The notes beneath the pieces are model-generated. The model saw only the letters and a list, made by a program, of their open reading frames with translations. It did no database searches and had not been told where the DNA came from. A stretch of DNA of 64,000 bases. Source: Echinicola sp. 20G (GTDB lineage: Bacteria; Bacteroidota; Bacteroidia; Cytophagales; Cyclobacteriaceae). Positions 1 to 9,118 of the stretch are shown here, piece after piece (position 1 is the first letter of the stretch; each line of letters begins with the position of its first letter). Made by a program: the position numbers and the translations under genes. Location: the NCBI RefSeq assembly GCF_015533855.1, contig NZ_AP024154.1, forward strand, positions 1,305,001-1,369,000, given 5' to 3'.

Positions 1-644
1 TCTAAGTCCTCCATAATTTTTAGCAAACTCTTTTCAGGCCTTCCCAGTTCTCCTTCAGTAGACCTTCTATCTATTTCTGCATTCATAGCTGGTTTCAAAA
101 AATCAGCAAATTTGATTGACTCATTTGCTATTTCTAACAGTTCATTGTCATTTTTGTACTGATAAGCCTTCCATAGCTTACCCAGTACATTAAATTCACT
201 TTTTTTAAGCTCTTGGCGTTTTTCAAAGTTCGAAATCAATCCTTGTTCATCCAATCCGGCAAAACCATATTCCAATGATGTAAACGGTCTTACCAAATAA
301 ACTTTTCCCTGGTGATCCTGCCTCCTCAATCTGCCCAAAACATACCAGCAATTAACCTGACAAAATAAGTCATCTTCAAACCATAAATTAACTGTGCTTT
401 GTTTTGGAATATCTTTGATCTTTTCCAATTCTGGAACAGTCATCTCAAAGTAACTCTCAGGTGTAAATTCTCCATATGATGTACTGATAAATGATGCTCT
501 ATTTTGGTAAAATTCTTCATCAGACTCCCCACTTACATCACCATCTACCAAACATTCTCTAAAAACAATTACATCTCCTTGAAATGCTGAAGGAAATCGG
601 CTCATCAGCGCATCCCCATTCAATATATGAAATGTCTTTCCCAT
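1..644 (-). CDS. DUF1835 domain protein (C-terminus beyond the window)
   Basis: The gene runs off the left edge; 214 codons are open from ATG at 644 with no stop. The N-terminus begins MGKTFHILNGDAL and continues with a GDVIVFRECLVDGD block, which is the signature I associate with DUF1835, a family without an established reaction. A later stretch, CQVNCWYVLGRLRR, also fits the family. There is no signal peptide, so it is probably cytoplasmic. The start is one base from the stop of the upstream acetyltransferase gene, with a GGAGG-like ribosome site inside the end of that gene, so the two are very likely co-transcribed and translationally coupled. Family call fairly sure, function unknown. Confidence 0.8.
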   Translation of the reverse strand, partial: MGKTFHILNGDALMSRFPSAFQGDVIVFRECLVDGDVSGESDEEFYQNRASFISTSYGEFTPESYFEMTVPELEKIKDIPKQSTVNLWFEDDLFCQVNCWYVLGRLRRQDHQGKVYLVRPFTSLEYGFAGLDEQGLISNFEKRQELKKSEFNVLGKLWKAYQYKNDNELLEIANESIKFADFLKPAMNAEIDRRSTEGELGRPEKSLLKIMEDL

Positions 645-645
645 T

Positions 646-1236
646 TTATTCCTCCAATGTTTTGATGACTTTACAAGGGTTTCCAAAAGCCAGGACATTA
701 TCAGGGATATCTTTAGTCACAACGGAACCAGCCCCAATGGTTACATTATCTCCGATACTTACCCCTGGCATGATACACACATTTCCTCCTATCCAAACAT
801 TGTCTCCTATATCCACTGGCTTGGAAAAAGTCCTGTAAATAGGTTCATTTGGTGATTGCTCTTCAGGTCTTCTGATTCTATCTGAAGCTTTCAAAGGATG
901 ACTTGCGGTATAAATCTGAACTCCCGGAGCAATAAGGCCATTTTTACCGATGCTTATGGTATTGTCATCCAAGAAAGTACAGTTCATATTGACAAATGTA
1001 TTTTCGCCAATATAAATGTGCTCTCCATAATCACAATAAAAAGGAGCCTCGATCCATACTTTATCTCCTTTTTTTCCCAATAATTCATTCAAGATTTGAT
1101 CTTTCTGTTGTAAATCTTCTGCGTCCAGATGGTTATAATTCTTGATCAACCTTCGTGCTATGTAGTTTTGTGCCAGCAGCTCAGGATCCAAAGTATTGTA
1201 CTGTTGGCCTGCAAGCATCTTTTCTTTTTCTGTCAT
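646..1236 (-). CDS. maa: Maltose/sugar O-acetyltransferase (hexapeptide-repeat)
   Basis: This 196-residue protein belongs to the Maa/GAT (LacA, NodL) group, which moves acetyl from acetyl-CoA to a sugar hydroxyl. It has the N-terminal Mac domain (MTEKEKMLAGQQYNTLDPEL) and then left-handed beta-helix hexapeptides such as IGDNVWIGGNVCIMPGVSIG. The TASHPL motif carries the presumed catalytic histidine. I chose ATG 1236 because it lies 4 bases after the stop of the upstream sulfatase gene and starts exactly at the Mac domain; the longer frame would overlap the sulfatase. The natural acceptor sugar cannot be told. Its position in a sulfatase-acetyltransferase-DUF1835 run suggests a role in modifying saccharides. 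Confidence 0.88.
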   Translation of the reverse strand: MTEKEKMLAGQQYNTLDPELLAQNYIARRLIKNYNHLDAEDLQQKDQILNELLGKKGDKVWIEAPFYCDYGEHIYIGENTFVNMNCTFLDDNTISIGKNGLIAPGVQIYTASHPLKASDRIRRPEEQSPNEPIYRTFSKPVDIGDNVWIGGNVCIMPGVSIGDNVTIGAGSVVTKDIPDNVLAFGNPCKVIKTLEE

Positions 1237-1240
1237 ATTA

Positions 1241-3001
1241 TTAATACGCCATTTTCTCAATTTCCACCCAAAAGGGCATAAGGTTTTTTCCATTGATTGA
1301 ATAAAATGGTATCAAATCAGCCTCTGTGGCACCCATTGGAACGTTTTCCATTACCAAAATATCCTCTTCTTCTCCTATGTCTGTTTGAAAAACGTTTGGC
1401 CCCAACTCTAAAACCAACTTTCCTCCAGCCGGGACTGGCTTAATAAATTTGAATTTTACACGGTAGTTTCCTGGGTTGACCTTCACTGTCCATTTCCCGA
1501 AAATTTCCTCTTGATTCCAAATGCCCCTAGCGCCTCCTGCATCATTCCTATTCAGATAGGTAATTGGCTCTTTTTCATTCCCTATTTCAATCAAAGGCTG
1601 TTTTTGGATGTTCTCTGAATGAATCAAATCCAGATACATTTGATCCAGTTTTACTTTCAAGGATTTTACCTTTTCAGGATACTCTTTGCTAAGATCAATT
1701 TGCTCAAAAGGATCCTGTTGTTGGTCGAAAAGCTCAAAATCCCTCAATGGAGCATCATAAGCTGCGTGGGCAACTAAACGATATTTTCCTTCCTGCAAGG
1801 CCATATTTTGGTACAGCTCCGGGTACTTACGTGTCCAATAAAAGAAAAGTGGCCTGTTGGACCAATTTACTTCTTTTCCTTGCATTAAAGGGACCAAACT
1901 CTTCCCATCAATCTGGCGATCCTTAGGCAAATTGGCTTGGCAGATTTCAGACAATGTAGGCATAACATCCATATGAACTGCTGCAGTATTGATTTCTATA
2001 CCACCATGAAATCTTGCCGGATATTTCACCAATAAGGGGACCCTTACCCCACCTCTGTACACCTCTCCTTTTTTCCCACGCATACCCGCCAAATACCGCA
2101 TTTGCTGTGGCCCATTATCTGTCATAAAGAGTAAAATCGTATTTTCTGCCAATGCCAACTCCTCCAATTTCTGCATTAACCTGCCCACATTGCCATCAAT
2201 ATTGTTTACCATGGCATACACTTTACGGGCGTCTTCCTTATCCTTTTCGGTCATCGCTTTGTATGGTTTGACAGAATCATCAAAGCCTACTGAGGGATCT
2301 ATATCCTTATATTTATTGTAATATTCCTTTGGAACCTGTAAAGGTGTGTGGGGGGCATTGAAAGACAAGTAACAGAAAAAGGGTTGATCCGCATTTTTCT
2401 CAATGAAATCAATTGCCTCGCCAGCAAAAATATCAGAACAATAACCTTGATAAGCCTCTTGCTCTCCATTATGCCAAAGTACAGGATCAAAATAACTGCT
2501 GTCTCCTCTAAAATAAGTGGTAAAATCACCTACCTGCCCCATGCCTCCTGACAAATGAATTAAAGATTCATCAAAGCCTTGATCCATAGGTCTAGAAGGA
2601 TAATTGTCTCCCAAATGCCACTTTCCAAAAATGCCTGTTTGATAACCTTCTTCTTTCAGCATTTCCGCTATGGTCACTTCTTCAGTGGCCATGATGGCTC
2701 CACCATTGTAAGTGTCTCTGATGCCCGTGCGGAGAGAATATCTTCCTGTCATCAAACTGGATCGGGTCGGTGCGCAAACCGGAGAAACATAGAATTGATT
2801 GAAGCGGATACTTTCAGCAGCTAATCGATCAATGTTTGGAGTATTCACATGTGGATTTCCTGTAAAACCAAAGTCACCATAACCTTGGTCATCTGTAATG
2901 ATCAAGATTACATTAGGCCGCTGTGGTGTTTGGCCGCTAACATCTATTGAAAAAATTAAGGTAAAAACGCTAAACAATAACAGGTAAAAGGATTCTTTCA
3001 T
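1241..3001 (-). CDS. Exported type I sulfatase (arylsulfatase family)
   Basis: A 586-residue sulfatase that should hydrolyse a sulfate ester, probably in the periplasm. Residues 1-23 form a signal peptide ending near SGQ. The metal site starts at ITDDQGYGD, and the sulfatase signature C76-A-P-T-R80 supplies the cysteine matured to formylglycine. GKWHLGD and a later TDNG motif complete the fold. The last 110 residues or so look like an extra beta-rich domain after the catalytic core. The C-type active site needs a formylglycine-generating or anSME enzyme, which is not in the window. First gene of the run with the acetyltransferase and DUF1835 genes. Substrate unknown; marine Bacteroidota use such enzymes on sulfated polysaccharides. 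Confidence 0.92.
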   Translation of the reverse strand: MKESFYLLLFSVFTLIFSIDVSGQTPQRPNVILIITDDQGYGDFGFTGNPHVNTPNIDRLAAESIRFNQFYVSPVCAPTRSSLMTGRYSLRTGIRDTYNGGAIMATEEVTIAEMLKEEGYQTGIFGKWHLGDNYPSRPMDQGFDESLIHLSGGMGQVGDFTTYFRGDSSYFDPVLWHNGEQEAYQGYCSDIFAGEAIDFIEKNADQPFFCYLSFNAPHTPLQVPKEYYNKYKDIDPSVGFDDSVKPYKAMTEKDKEDARKVYAMVNNIDGNVGRLMQKLEELALAENTILLFMTDNGPQQMRYLAGMRGKKGEVYRGGVRVPLLVKYPARFHGGIEINTAAVHMDVMPTLSEICQANLPKDRQIDGKSLVPLMQGKEVNWSNRPLFFYWTRKYPELYQNMALQEGKYRLVAHAAYDAPLRDFELFDQQQDPFEQIDLSKEYPEKVKSLKVKLDQMYLDLIHSENIQKQPLIEIGNEKEPITYLNRNDAGGARGIWNQEEIFGKWTVKVNPGNYRVKFKFIKPVPAGGKLVLELGPNVFQTDIGEEEDILVMENVPMGATEADLIPFYSINGKNLMPFWVEIEKMAY

Positions 3002-3426
3002 TTGGCTATTCTATTGGGATTCAAATTGATCAGTATCAATTTAAATAAAATCAACCAAAGCCAAAGTAAATCTCAGGACAAACCCATAATAGAAAAGCTC
3101 GAATACTTCATTCAGGCCTTTTTTATGCGCTGATGCTAAGTATTATGTTGTTTTCTTTTGACTTTTTCGGGTGATCATCTTTAGGCCAAAATTCACAATC
3201 ATTTAGCTGAGAAACACTAGTAGCGATCATTTCTCATAAGGCAGCATGAATAGAAGAGATAACTCATAAAATATCCTGCGCAAGTTGCGCATAGTTTTTT
3301 GGTAATATTACTTCCAATTTTGATAAAGATTAAACTTTGGAGTTTTATGGCGTATTTTTCAACATTCAAATTACCAACTGTTAAATCTATTCCTATGCTC
3401 CAACTAGATTTAAACCAAAGACAAAC
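3002..3426. other. Intergenic region without a gene
   Basis: About 425 bases between the start of the sulfatase gene and the end of the receiver gene. No credible reading frame was seen. It contains an inverted repeat at 3277-3291 (TGCGCAA, one base, TTGCGCA) followed by TAGTTTTTT, which resembles a short terminator or operator, but no plus-strand gene ends there. The sulfatase promoter should lie in the right-hand part next to 3001. Confidence 0.5.
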
Positions 3427-3849
3427 TTAGACAGAATCGACACCATTAAAGTATTGGTTGACTATTCTTACTATCTTTTCTGAGGTAAGTGGCTTACTTT
3501 CATATTCACTTATTTCCTTATAGCTTTTTGCCTTTTCTCTATCATCAGGATTCAAGCTTGTGGTAAGCATAACAATTACATTCTTAGCCTTTTGATGAAA
3601 TGGTAGATGTTTATATTCCTCTAAAAACTCCCATCCATTCATTGCTGGCATATTAATATCTAAAAATATGAGATCTGGCTGTTGATGAATTCCGTCCTCA
3701 ACAGACTTTAAATAATCCAATGCCTCTTCGCCACTTTGAACTGCTACGACTTCTTCAGCACAGTCCATTCGATTAATAACAATTTGATTGATATAATTCG
3801 TAGGCTCATCATCATCAACCAATAAAATGCATTTCAGTTTATTTTTCAT
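3427..3849 (-). CDS. Single-domain response regulator (Rcp1-like receiver)
   Basis: A receiver-only protein of 140 residues from ATG 3849. The acidic pocket is VDDDE at residues 11-15, the phospho-acceptor is D64 in [14 protein letters not shown], and the conserved lysine sits in SKPL near the C-terminus. No output domain follows, so it must act through protein contact or phosphorelay, as Rcp1-type partners of PAS/phytochrome kinases do. The start overlaps the end of the kinase gene by 11 bases, so the pair is translated together and the kinase is its likely phosphodonor. A longer in-frame start exists, but it would add residues ahead of the receiver fold and overlap the kinase further. Confidence 0.9.
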   Translation of the reverse strand: MKNKLKCILLVDDDEPTNYINQIVINRMDCAEEVVAVQSGEEALDYLKSVEDGIHQQPDLIFLDINMPAMNGWEFLEEYKHLPFHQKAKNVIVMLTTSLNPDDREKAKSYKEISEYESKPLTSEKIVRIVNQYFNGVDSV

Positions 3850-5641
3850 ATTGTATAATTTTTGGTACCGTGAAGTAAAAAATACTTCCTTCATTAACTA
3901 TGGAATCAACCCAAATCGCACCTCCATGAAGCTCTACAATCTTTTGACAGTGAGCCAAACCTATTCCAGTCCCTTCATATTTATTTCTAGCATGAAGGCG
4001 TTGAAATATTATAAATATTCGGTTTAAGTGCTTCTCGTCAATTCCAATTCCATTGTCCTTCACGGCAAAAACCCAATGGTCAATTTTATCTTCCGCGTAT
4101 ACCTCTATAATTGGTTGCACATGCTCTCTTCTAAACTTAATTGCATTGGTAATCAGGTTTTGGAATAGTTGTCTTATTTCAGTCAAATAGCCGGTAATTT
4201 TAGGCAATGGCTTGACCAGCAGTTTTGTCTTGGATTCCAAAATGCTGGAGGTCAAGTCACTTTGTATTTCTTTCAAAATCTGATTACAGTCTATTTGATT
4301 AATTGTTTTGTCCCTTCCTATTCGGCTATAATCCAGCAAACCTTTGATCAACTGACGCATTCTTCCAGTAGCCTCTGAAATAAACTGCATACTTTTCTGG
4401 CCTGTCTCATCAAAATGATGCGTATAATTCTCAGCTAACAACTCTGTAAAACTAGTAACTGTACGTAAAGGTTCCTGCAAATCGTGGGAGGCTACATAAG
4501 CAAACTGCTCTAATTCCTTATTTTTGGTTTGAAGTTGTTGATTAAAAGTTTCCAAAGCCCTTTGAGCTTCCTTTCTCTCGCTGATATCCCTAATGGCAGC
4601 ACTCACCAGCGTCCCTTCTTCTGTTTCCAAAGGACTTAGGGAAATTTCCACAGGAAACTCTTCACCGTTTTTCCTTAATCCTAAAAGCTCAAGGCCTGCA
4701 CCCATTGGACGAAGCTTGGGAGAGGCAAAAAAACTTCCCCTATGGTCCGGATGTTTATTTCTATATCGCTCTGGAATTAACACTTCAATTTTCTGGCCTT
4801 GTAACTCCTCTTTACTATAACCAAAGATATTTTGCACTTGATTATTTATCAACTGTATATCTCCACGTTCTCCCACTATAACAATGGCATCAGGAGCACT
4901 TTCCAGCAAACCCCTAAATTTATTTTCTGCCTTTTTTCGATCACTGATATTTCTTATTGCCGCAGAAACAAATAAACCCTCTTCTGTATTCAATGGACTC
5001 AATGAAATTTCTACTGGAAAAGTCTGACCATCTTTTTGTCTACCACTCAACTCCATCCCTTTGATCATTTTCCTACTTTTTGGCTTTTGAATATACTTAT
5101 CCCGGTACTGCTTGTGGTGTTTGAGAAACTCACTGGGAATTAATATTTCAATTTCACTGCCTAAAAGTTCCTTCTTCTTGTAACCGAACATGATCTCTGT
5201 CTGCTCATTAACTAAAACAATCTGACCTACTTGGTTGACTATAACCATAGCATCAGGTGCTGTTTCCAATAAATCTTGGGCTTTATTTCCCGCCTTTTCA
5301 AATTGGCTTATAGGTCTTAGGATACACGAAAGCCCAATAAGTCTATCCTCTTGATCTTTAATCGGTGAGTACTGAACTGATACTGCAAGTTTTGCTTTGA
5401 ACTTCCCTATCCTCTCCGTCTGAAAAGGTGTGACAATTTCATTAAAAAGGATAGCATCACGAATTTGCTCAAATTTCTCCTCACCATTTTCAGGCATCAG
5501 CAACTGATGATCCAAACCAAGAAGTTCAGATTCACTATAGCTCAACAAACCACAAGCTGAGCTATTACAATATGTAACTTTTCCCTGAATATTAATACCT
5601 ATTATGGCATCAGACGCACAGTCAATAATATGGTTTTTCAC
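3839..5641 (-). CDS. PAS-domain sensor histidine kinase
   Basis: A 600-residue kinase with no clear membrane segment, so probably a cytoplasmic sensor. Three PAS domains occupy about residues 1-110, 120-240 and 245-360; the second and third are nearly duplicate (both contain VEISLSPL and SAAIR before a PAC-type end). A short coiled coil leads into the HisKA domain with the phospho-acceptor H386 in [11 protein letters not shown]. The ATPase domain has the N box ([11 protein letters not shown]), DNGIGID and [18 protein letters not shown]. The receiver gene overlaps its 3' end. The signal is unknown; no cofactor-binding cysteine typical of a phytochrome or LOV domain stands out. Confidence 0.93.
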   Translation of the reverse strand: MKNHIIDCASDAIIGINIQGKVTYCNSSACGLLSYSESELLGLDHQLLMPENGEEKFEQIRDAILFNEIVTPFQTERIGKFKAKLAVSVQYSPIKDQEDRLIGLSCILRPISQFEKAGNKAQDLLETAPDAMVIVNQVGQIVLVNEQTEIMFGYKKKELLGSEIEILIPSEFLKHHKQYRDKYIQKPKSRKMIKGMELSGRQKDGQTFPVEISLSPLNTEEGLFVSAAIRNISDRKKAENKFRGLLESAPDAIVIVGERGDIQLINNQVQNIFGYSKEELQGQKIEVLIPERYRNKHPDHRGSFFASPKLRPMGAGLELLGLRKNGEEFPVEISLSPLETEEGTLVSAAIRDISERKEAQRALETFNQQLQTKNKELEQFAYVASHDLQEPLRTVTSFTELLAENYTHHFDETGQKSMQFISEATGRMRQLIKGLLDYSRIGRDKTINQIDCNQILKEIQSDLTSSILESKTKLLVKPLPKITGYLTEIRQLFQNLITNAIKFRREHVQPIIEVYAEDKIDHWVFAVKDNGIGIDEKHLNRIFIIFQRLHARNKYEGTGIGLAHCQKIVELHGGAIWVDSIVNEGSIFYFTVPKIIQYEK

Positions 5642-5905
5642 TTCCTTTATTTACAGTTTACTTAACTTTATACAATAAAATTTGCTTGAAATATAATTAA
5701 AATAAGCTACAAACCTAAGCACGACTTTGTAACTATATAAATTTAGATTAGCTCTATAAGATCTTTGGTGACAAAAAAACTTCAAAAAATCTAATATTCT
5801 GTTGCTTGTATTAACTGTTTTAAACTGACAAAAACAAAAAATTTATTGATTAACAATAATTTTTTATTACCTTACAATGATTATTACTCAAAAAATCAGT
5901 GCAAT

Positions 5906-6565
5906 ATGAATCAGCAGGACAGAAATCATGGTGTTCAATCCATTGACATATTGATATTCATCTTTCAAGCAATGAAAATACTGATATGGATTTCATTAAT
6001 CATGTCTTCCATTTTAATAATTGTTACATTGATCCCAAATGAAGGAGCTTGGAAAAACATTATCCCTCCACCCAATTTTGTGGTTTATTTCTCCCTTCCT
6101 GAAGAATTAGGAATTGCGCAATGGGGAGATGGAAATACTACACCTTTTTCTATTGTATCAGCATTGGGCGTCATCAAAACTACTTTTGCTCCAAAAAGCT
6201 TGGTGCTCTTTTACAGCTTGATGACCATTCTGACCACTTTATTGATTCTCTTCTCCATTATTTTTACCGTACGTATTTTAAAATCTGTCAAAAAGAAGGC
6301 TTTCCTACTAGTGGAAAATGCTGTCCGGCTAAGGTGGATTGCCCTGCTTGGAATAGGCATTTACTTCACTGATAGGATTACATCTACAGTGACATCTAGC
6401 CAATTGAGTAAGCACCTTCAATTTCCCGAAGTGGATTTTACAGGAATAAACTTCTTTGCCTTCCTGAATTTTGAAAGTATTTTCGGCTCTCTATTCCTCC
6501 TAGTTATAGCGGAAGTATTTCGAATGGGGGCCCAACTTAAAGAAGAAAACGACTTAACGATTTAA
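5906..6565 (+). CDS. DUF2975 membrane protein
   Basis: About 219 residues with four hydrophobic segments: ILIFIFQAMKILIWISLIMS near the start, one around the YSLMTILTTLLILFSIIF stretch, WIALLGIGIYFTD, and FGSLFLLVIAEVFRMG at the C-terminus. This layout fits DUF2975, an integral membrane family of unknown function. The gene is followed one base later by a small Cro/CI regulator gene, the standard arrangement for this family. I prefer ATG 5906 (MNQQDRNHG) over an upstream TTG at 5846, because the extra residues add only a polar, asparagine-rich leader. Probably a regulator-linked membrane protein; activity unknown. Confidence 0.8.
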   Translation: MNQQDRNHGVQSIDILIFIFQAMKILIWISLIMSSILIIVTLIPNEGAWKNIIPPPNFVVYFSLPEELGIAQWGDGNTTPFSIVSALGVIKTTFAPKSLVLFYSLMTILTTLLILFSIIFTVRILKSVKKKAFLLVENAVRLRWIALLGIGIYFTDRITSTVTSSQLSKHLQFPEVDFTGINFFAFLNFESIFGSLFLLVIAEVFRMGAQLKEENDLTI

Positions 6566-6566
6566 A

Positions 6567-6773
6567 ATGTCCATCATAGTAAACTTGGATGTCATGCTCG
6601 CCAAAAGAAAAATGTCTCTCACTGAGTTGTCAGAAAGAGTTGGAATCACCATGTCCAATCTATCCATTCTCAAGAAAGGTAAAGCCAAGGCCATTCGCTT
6701 CAGTACTTTGGAGCTGATCTGTGAAGTCCTTGAATGCCAACCTGGTGACATCTTAGCCTACGAAGAAGAATAA
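6567..6773 (+). CDS. Small XRE/Cro-type helix-turn-helix regulator (YozG-like)
   Basis: A 68-residue one-domain DNA-binding protein. The helix-turn-helix covers residues about 14-35 (KMSLTELSERVGITMSNLSI), followed by KKGKAKAIRFSTLELICEVLECQPGDIL, the typical end of the YozG group. It begins one base after the DUF2975 stop, so the two are translated together. Such pairs occur widely in Bacteroidota and Firmicutes, and the small protein probably regulates its own operon, though its operator is not evident here. Family call secure, target unknown. Confidence 0.88.
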   Translation: MSIIVNLDVMLAKRKMSLTELSERVGITMSNLSILKKGKAKAIRFSTLELICEVLECQPGDILAYEEE

Positions 6774-6899
6774 ATTCTCTCCTCCACACATAACTAATTG
6801 ATTTTTATACCACTGCATCCAGAGCGCAAAATCAATCTTATTAAAAAAGAAATTTTTCATACCCGTTCTGAACTTATTCAATCGAAATATGTTATTTAT

Positions 6900-6911
6900 A
6901 TCGTACACGAT
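6900..6911. promoter_or_regulatory. Candidate OhrR operator (inverted repeat)
   Basis: ATCGT-AC-ACGAT, a perfect 5-bp inverted repeat with a 2-bp spacer in an AT-rich setting, lies 24 bases before the ohr start. MarR-family OhrR proteins bind short AT-rich palindromes at ohr promoters and regulate themselves from there, so this is a reasonable operator for the ohr-ohrR pair. It was chosen by position and symmetry only. Confidence 0.4.
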
Positions 6912-6934
6912 TTAATCTTAAAAGATATAATAGC

Positions 6935-7351
6935 ATGAAATTAATGTATGAAGCCGAAGCCAAGGCACAAGGTGGCAGAAATGGACATGTCGTATCCAGT
7001 GATAATGTACTGGATTTTGAAGTAAGGGTTCCTAAAAGTATGGGTGGAGAAGGCGGTGCCTACACCAATCCAGAGCAACTATTTGCAGCTGGTTATGCAG
7101 CTTGTTTTGACAGTGCCCTCAATTTCATAGCACAGAAACAAAAGGTAAAAGTTGAAAATACTGAAGTCAATGCCAAAGTAGGAATAGGCCAACTATCAAA
7201 CGGAGGGTTTGGTTTGGCAGTGGAACTATTGGTTAAAATACCTAACTTGGACAAAGAACAAGCCCAAGCATTATTGGAGGCCGCTCACAAAGCCTGTCCT
7301 TATTCCAATGCGATCAGAGGCAATGTGGACGTAAAACTTGAATTAGCTTAA
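6935..7351 (+). CDS. ohr: Organic hydroperoxide resistance protein Ohr
   Basis: A 138-residue thiol peroxidase of the OsmC/Ohr family that reduces organic and lipid hydroperoxides. The two redox cysteines are C57 in AAGYAACFDSAL and C121 in KACPYSNAIRG. The residues that hold the peroxidatic thiolate in Ohr proteins are plausibly R15 in GGRNGH and E47 in NPEQLFA. Full length for the family, cytoplasmic. The next gene, 7 bases downstream, encodes the matching MarR-type OhrR repressor, which separates Ohr from the related OsmC. Expression should rise with organic peroxides when OhrR is oxidised. Confidence 0.95.
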   Translation: MKLMYEAEAKAQGGRNGHVVSSDNVLDFEVRVPKSMGGEGGAYTNPEQLFAAGYAACFDSALNFIAQKQKVKVENTEVNAKVGIGQLSNGGFGLAVELLVKIPNLDKEQAQALLEAAHKACPYSNAIRGNVDVKLELA

Positions 7352-7358
7352 ATTAAGC

Positions 7359-7805
7359 ATGAGCCCAGAAGATCATCTAAAATTGGAAAACCAAATCTGT
7401 TTTCCCCTATATGTTACCTCAAGATTGCTGACAAGGGCCTACCAACCCTTGTTGGCAAAACTTGGGATTACCTATCCCCAATACTTGGTATTACTGGTAT
7501 TATGGGAACAAGATGGCCTGAAAGTAAGTGATATATCCGAAAAGCTCTTTTTGAACAGTAATACCCTCACCCCCTTGTTAAAGCGAATGGAGCAACTGGA
7601 TTTGCTCACAAGAGTCAGGTCAAAAGAGGATGAAAGACAGGTTGACATTACTTTAACTGAAAAAGGAAAGTCAATGAAAAAAAAGGCACAATGCATCCCC
7701 GAAAATCTATTCGAAACCATCAAGCTCCCTACTGAAGAACTCATTCAATTTAAAGCAACTCTTCATAAGTTACTGACCAACCTGGAAGAGACTGACAAGG
7801 AGTAA
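7359..7805 (+). CDS. ohrR: Organic-peroxide-sensing MarR-family repressor OhrR
   Basis: 148 residues with a winged helix-turn-helix (KVSDISEKLFLNSNTLTPLLKRME, wing around RSKEDERQVDITLT). The N-terminal LENQICFPLY motif holds C14, the position of the peroxide-sensing cysteine in OhrR. A second cysteine, C112 (KKAQCIPENL), could make this a 2-Cys OhrR that forms a disulfide, as in Xanthomonas. Known OhrR proteins repress ohr until the sensor cysteine is oxidised. The gene sits immediately downstream of ohr on the same transcript, so it is probably autoregulated through the inverted repeat upstream of ohr. Confidence 0.93.
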   Translation: MSPEDHLKLENQICFPLYVTSRLLTRAYQPLLAKLGITYPQYLVLLVLWEQDGLKVSDISEKLFLNSNTLTPLLKRMEQLDLLTRVRSKEDERQVDITLTEKGKSMKKKAQCIPENLFETIKLPTEELIQFKATLHKLLTNLEETDKE

Positions 7806-7817
7806 ATGTGCTTTCAG

Positions 7818-8060
7818 TTAAAGTTTATTGAATTTATTCTGCTTAACTACAAAGTCAACTAGCCAAGCGATTCCAGCCAAAACGCCAAACAAAAGGCTAA
7901 GTGCATGCAACATGACCTTGTAATTCACCATGTAATAGGTCTCCTCTACTTGAAAATCAATGCTCTTGGTTTCCAATCCTGAGATCAAGGAAATTATCCA
8001 ACTTAACACACAAAGGATTAAAAAATATAAGTAGGGTTTATTCCAGCTTATCTTGTTCAT
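7818..8060 (-). CDS. Small two-TM membrane protein, unknown function
   Basis: An 80-residue protein with two hydrophobic segments, about residues 10-27 (LYFLILCVLSWIISLISG) and 48-70 (KVMLHALSLLFGVLAGIAWL), and a short basic tail. I do not recognise the family. It starts with ATG, fills the space between convergent ohrR and the phosphoesterase gene, and has no competing frame, so it is probably real. It may be co-transcribed with the downstream neighbours on the minus strand, although a 61-base gap separates it from the phosphoesterase stop. Confidence 0.6.
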   Translation of the reverse strand: MNKISWNKPYLYFLILCVLSWIISLISGLETKSIDFQVEETYYMVNYKVMLHALSLLFGVLAGIAWLVDFVVKQNKFNKL

Positions 8061-8121
8061 TTTACGCCGATTTTTATTATTGGTCTTTAACCCAAATTTT
8101 CACCTTTTAGTTTAATCTCGA

Positions 8122-9042
8122 CTATATTTTAGCAGCAAACTTAACAGAAGAAGCTCTTTTATATCCCAATACTTCGATACCGTCTTGATCTATCTCAATA
8201 ATCGAAAAACTACTATTTTCTGATCCACTACCATCCACCATGGCATACTGCGTGACATAGTGTATCCCATGTTCTTGAGCAAAACTTTCTTCGTGAACAT
8301 GTCCCTGAAAAACAGCCATCACCTTCCCTGATTCAACCAGCAGTTTACTCACCTCTTGATAATTGCTTACATGCATTTGACTCCCTCCATGGTCATATCT
8401 AAAAAGAGGATGGTGACAAAATACAACAGTGGGAAGCTGGGTAACTTTAAGATCTGACTTGAGCCATTCCAACTCCGCTTCTGGAATATTTGGGTCTTGC
8501 CAATCTGCTCCTTCTTTATAATAATGGTCCCTCCCATCACGATGGAAATTGGCATCCAAAACCATAAAATGGACACCTTTATGATCAAAAGAATAATAAC
8601 TCTTTCCGCTCTGCACCCCAGTATTTTCCACATGCGCTAAAAATTGCTCCTTTCGAATGCTGTCCACATCATGATTACCCAAACAATGGTACCTGGGTCC
8701 TTCAAACTTGGCGTAGACCTGTTCTAAGTCTTTCAAAAACCTCAATGTATCCTCCTCACGCTGTTGCTCATCTTGGTCTTTGAAATCTCCTAAGTGAATT
8801 ACAAAATCCACCTTTTCCTGATTCATCACCTCCACAAACTCTTGCATCTTGACCAGTGATTCCCGGTAATATCGTGTACCTTTTGGAGCTGCATCGGCAT
8901 AATGTGAATCTGTCACTAAGCCGATTCTTAACTTTGAACTGTTTAGCCGAGGAGAAAATGAGGAAAGCAGCATCCCTCCTGTAAAAAGTCCTGAAAGCTG
9001 CAGGAACTTTCTTCTATCGAGGTAGTAGGTCGGATTTTTCAT
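8122..9042 (-). CDS. Tat-exported metallophosphoesterase
   Basis: 306 residues from ATG 9042; an upstream in-frame TTG adds two residues only. The N-terminus carries a twin-arginine motif, DRRKFLQLSG, followed by a hydrophobic stretch, so the folded enzyme should be exported by Tat. The calcineurin-like metal motifs are in order: VTDSHY (D-x-H), HLGDFKD (G-D), LGNHDVDS (G-N-H-D), a later VFCHHPLF and GHVHEE. This resembles the group of exported phosphodiesterase/phosphatase proteins of Bacteroidota. The substrate is not evident; cyclic nucleotides and other phosphodiesters are possible. It stands alone between a small membrane protein gene and an M1 peptidase gene. Confidence 0.88.
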   Translation of the reverse strand: MKNPTYYLDRRKFLQLSGLFTGGMLLSSFSPRLNSSKLRIGLVTDSHYADAAPKGTRYYRESLVKMQEFVEVMNQEKVDFVIHLGDFKDQDEQQREEDTLRFLKDLEQVYAKFEGPRYHCLGNHDVDSIRKEQFLAHVENTGVQSGKSYYSFDHKGVHFMVLDANFHRDGRDHYYKEGADWQDPNIPEAELEWLKSDLKVTQLPTVVFCHHPLFRYDHGGSQMHVSNYQEVSKLLVESGKVMAVFQGHVHEESFAQEHGIHYVTQYAMVDGSGSENSSFSIIEIDQDGIEVLGYKRASSVKFAAKI

Positions 9043-9118
9043 AATCAAACTTTTTACAACTGGATAAATATAACTAGAATCTGATCAAGATTTCAGAATC
9101 AAGCATTGAATCGGCCAT

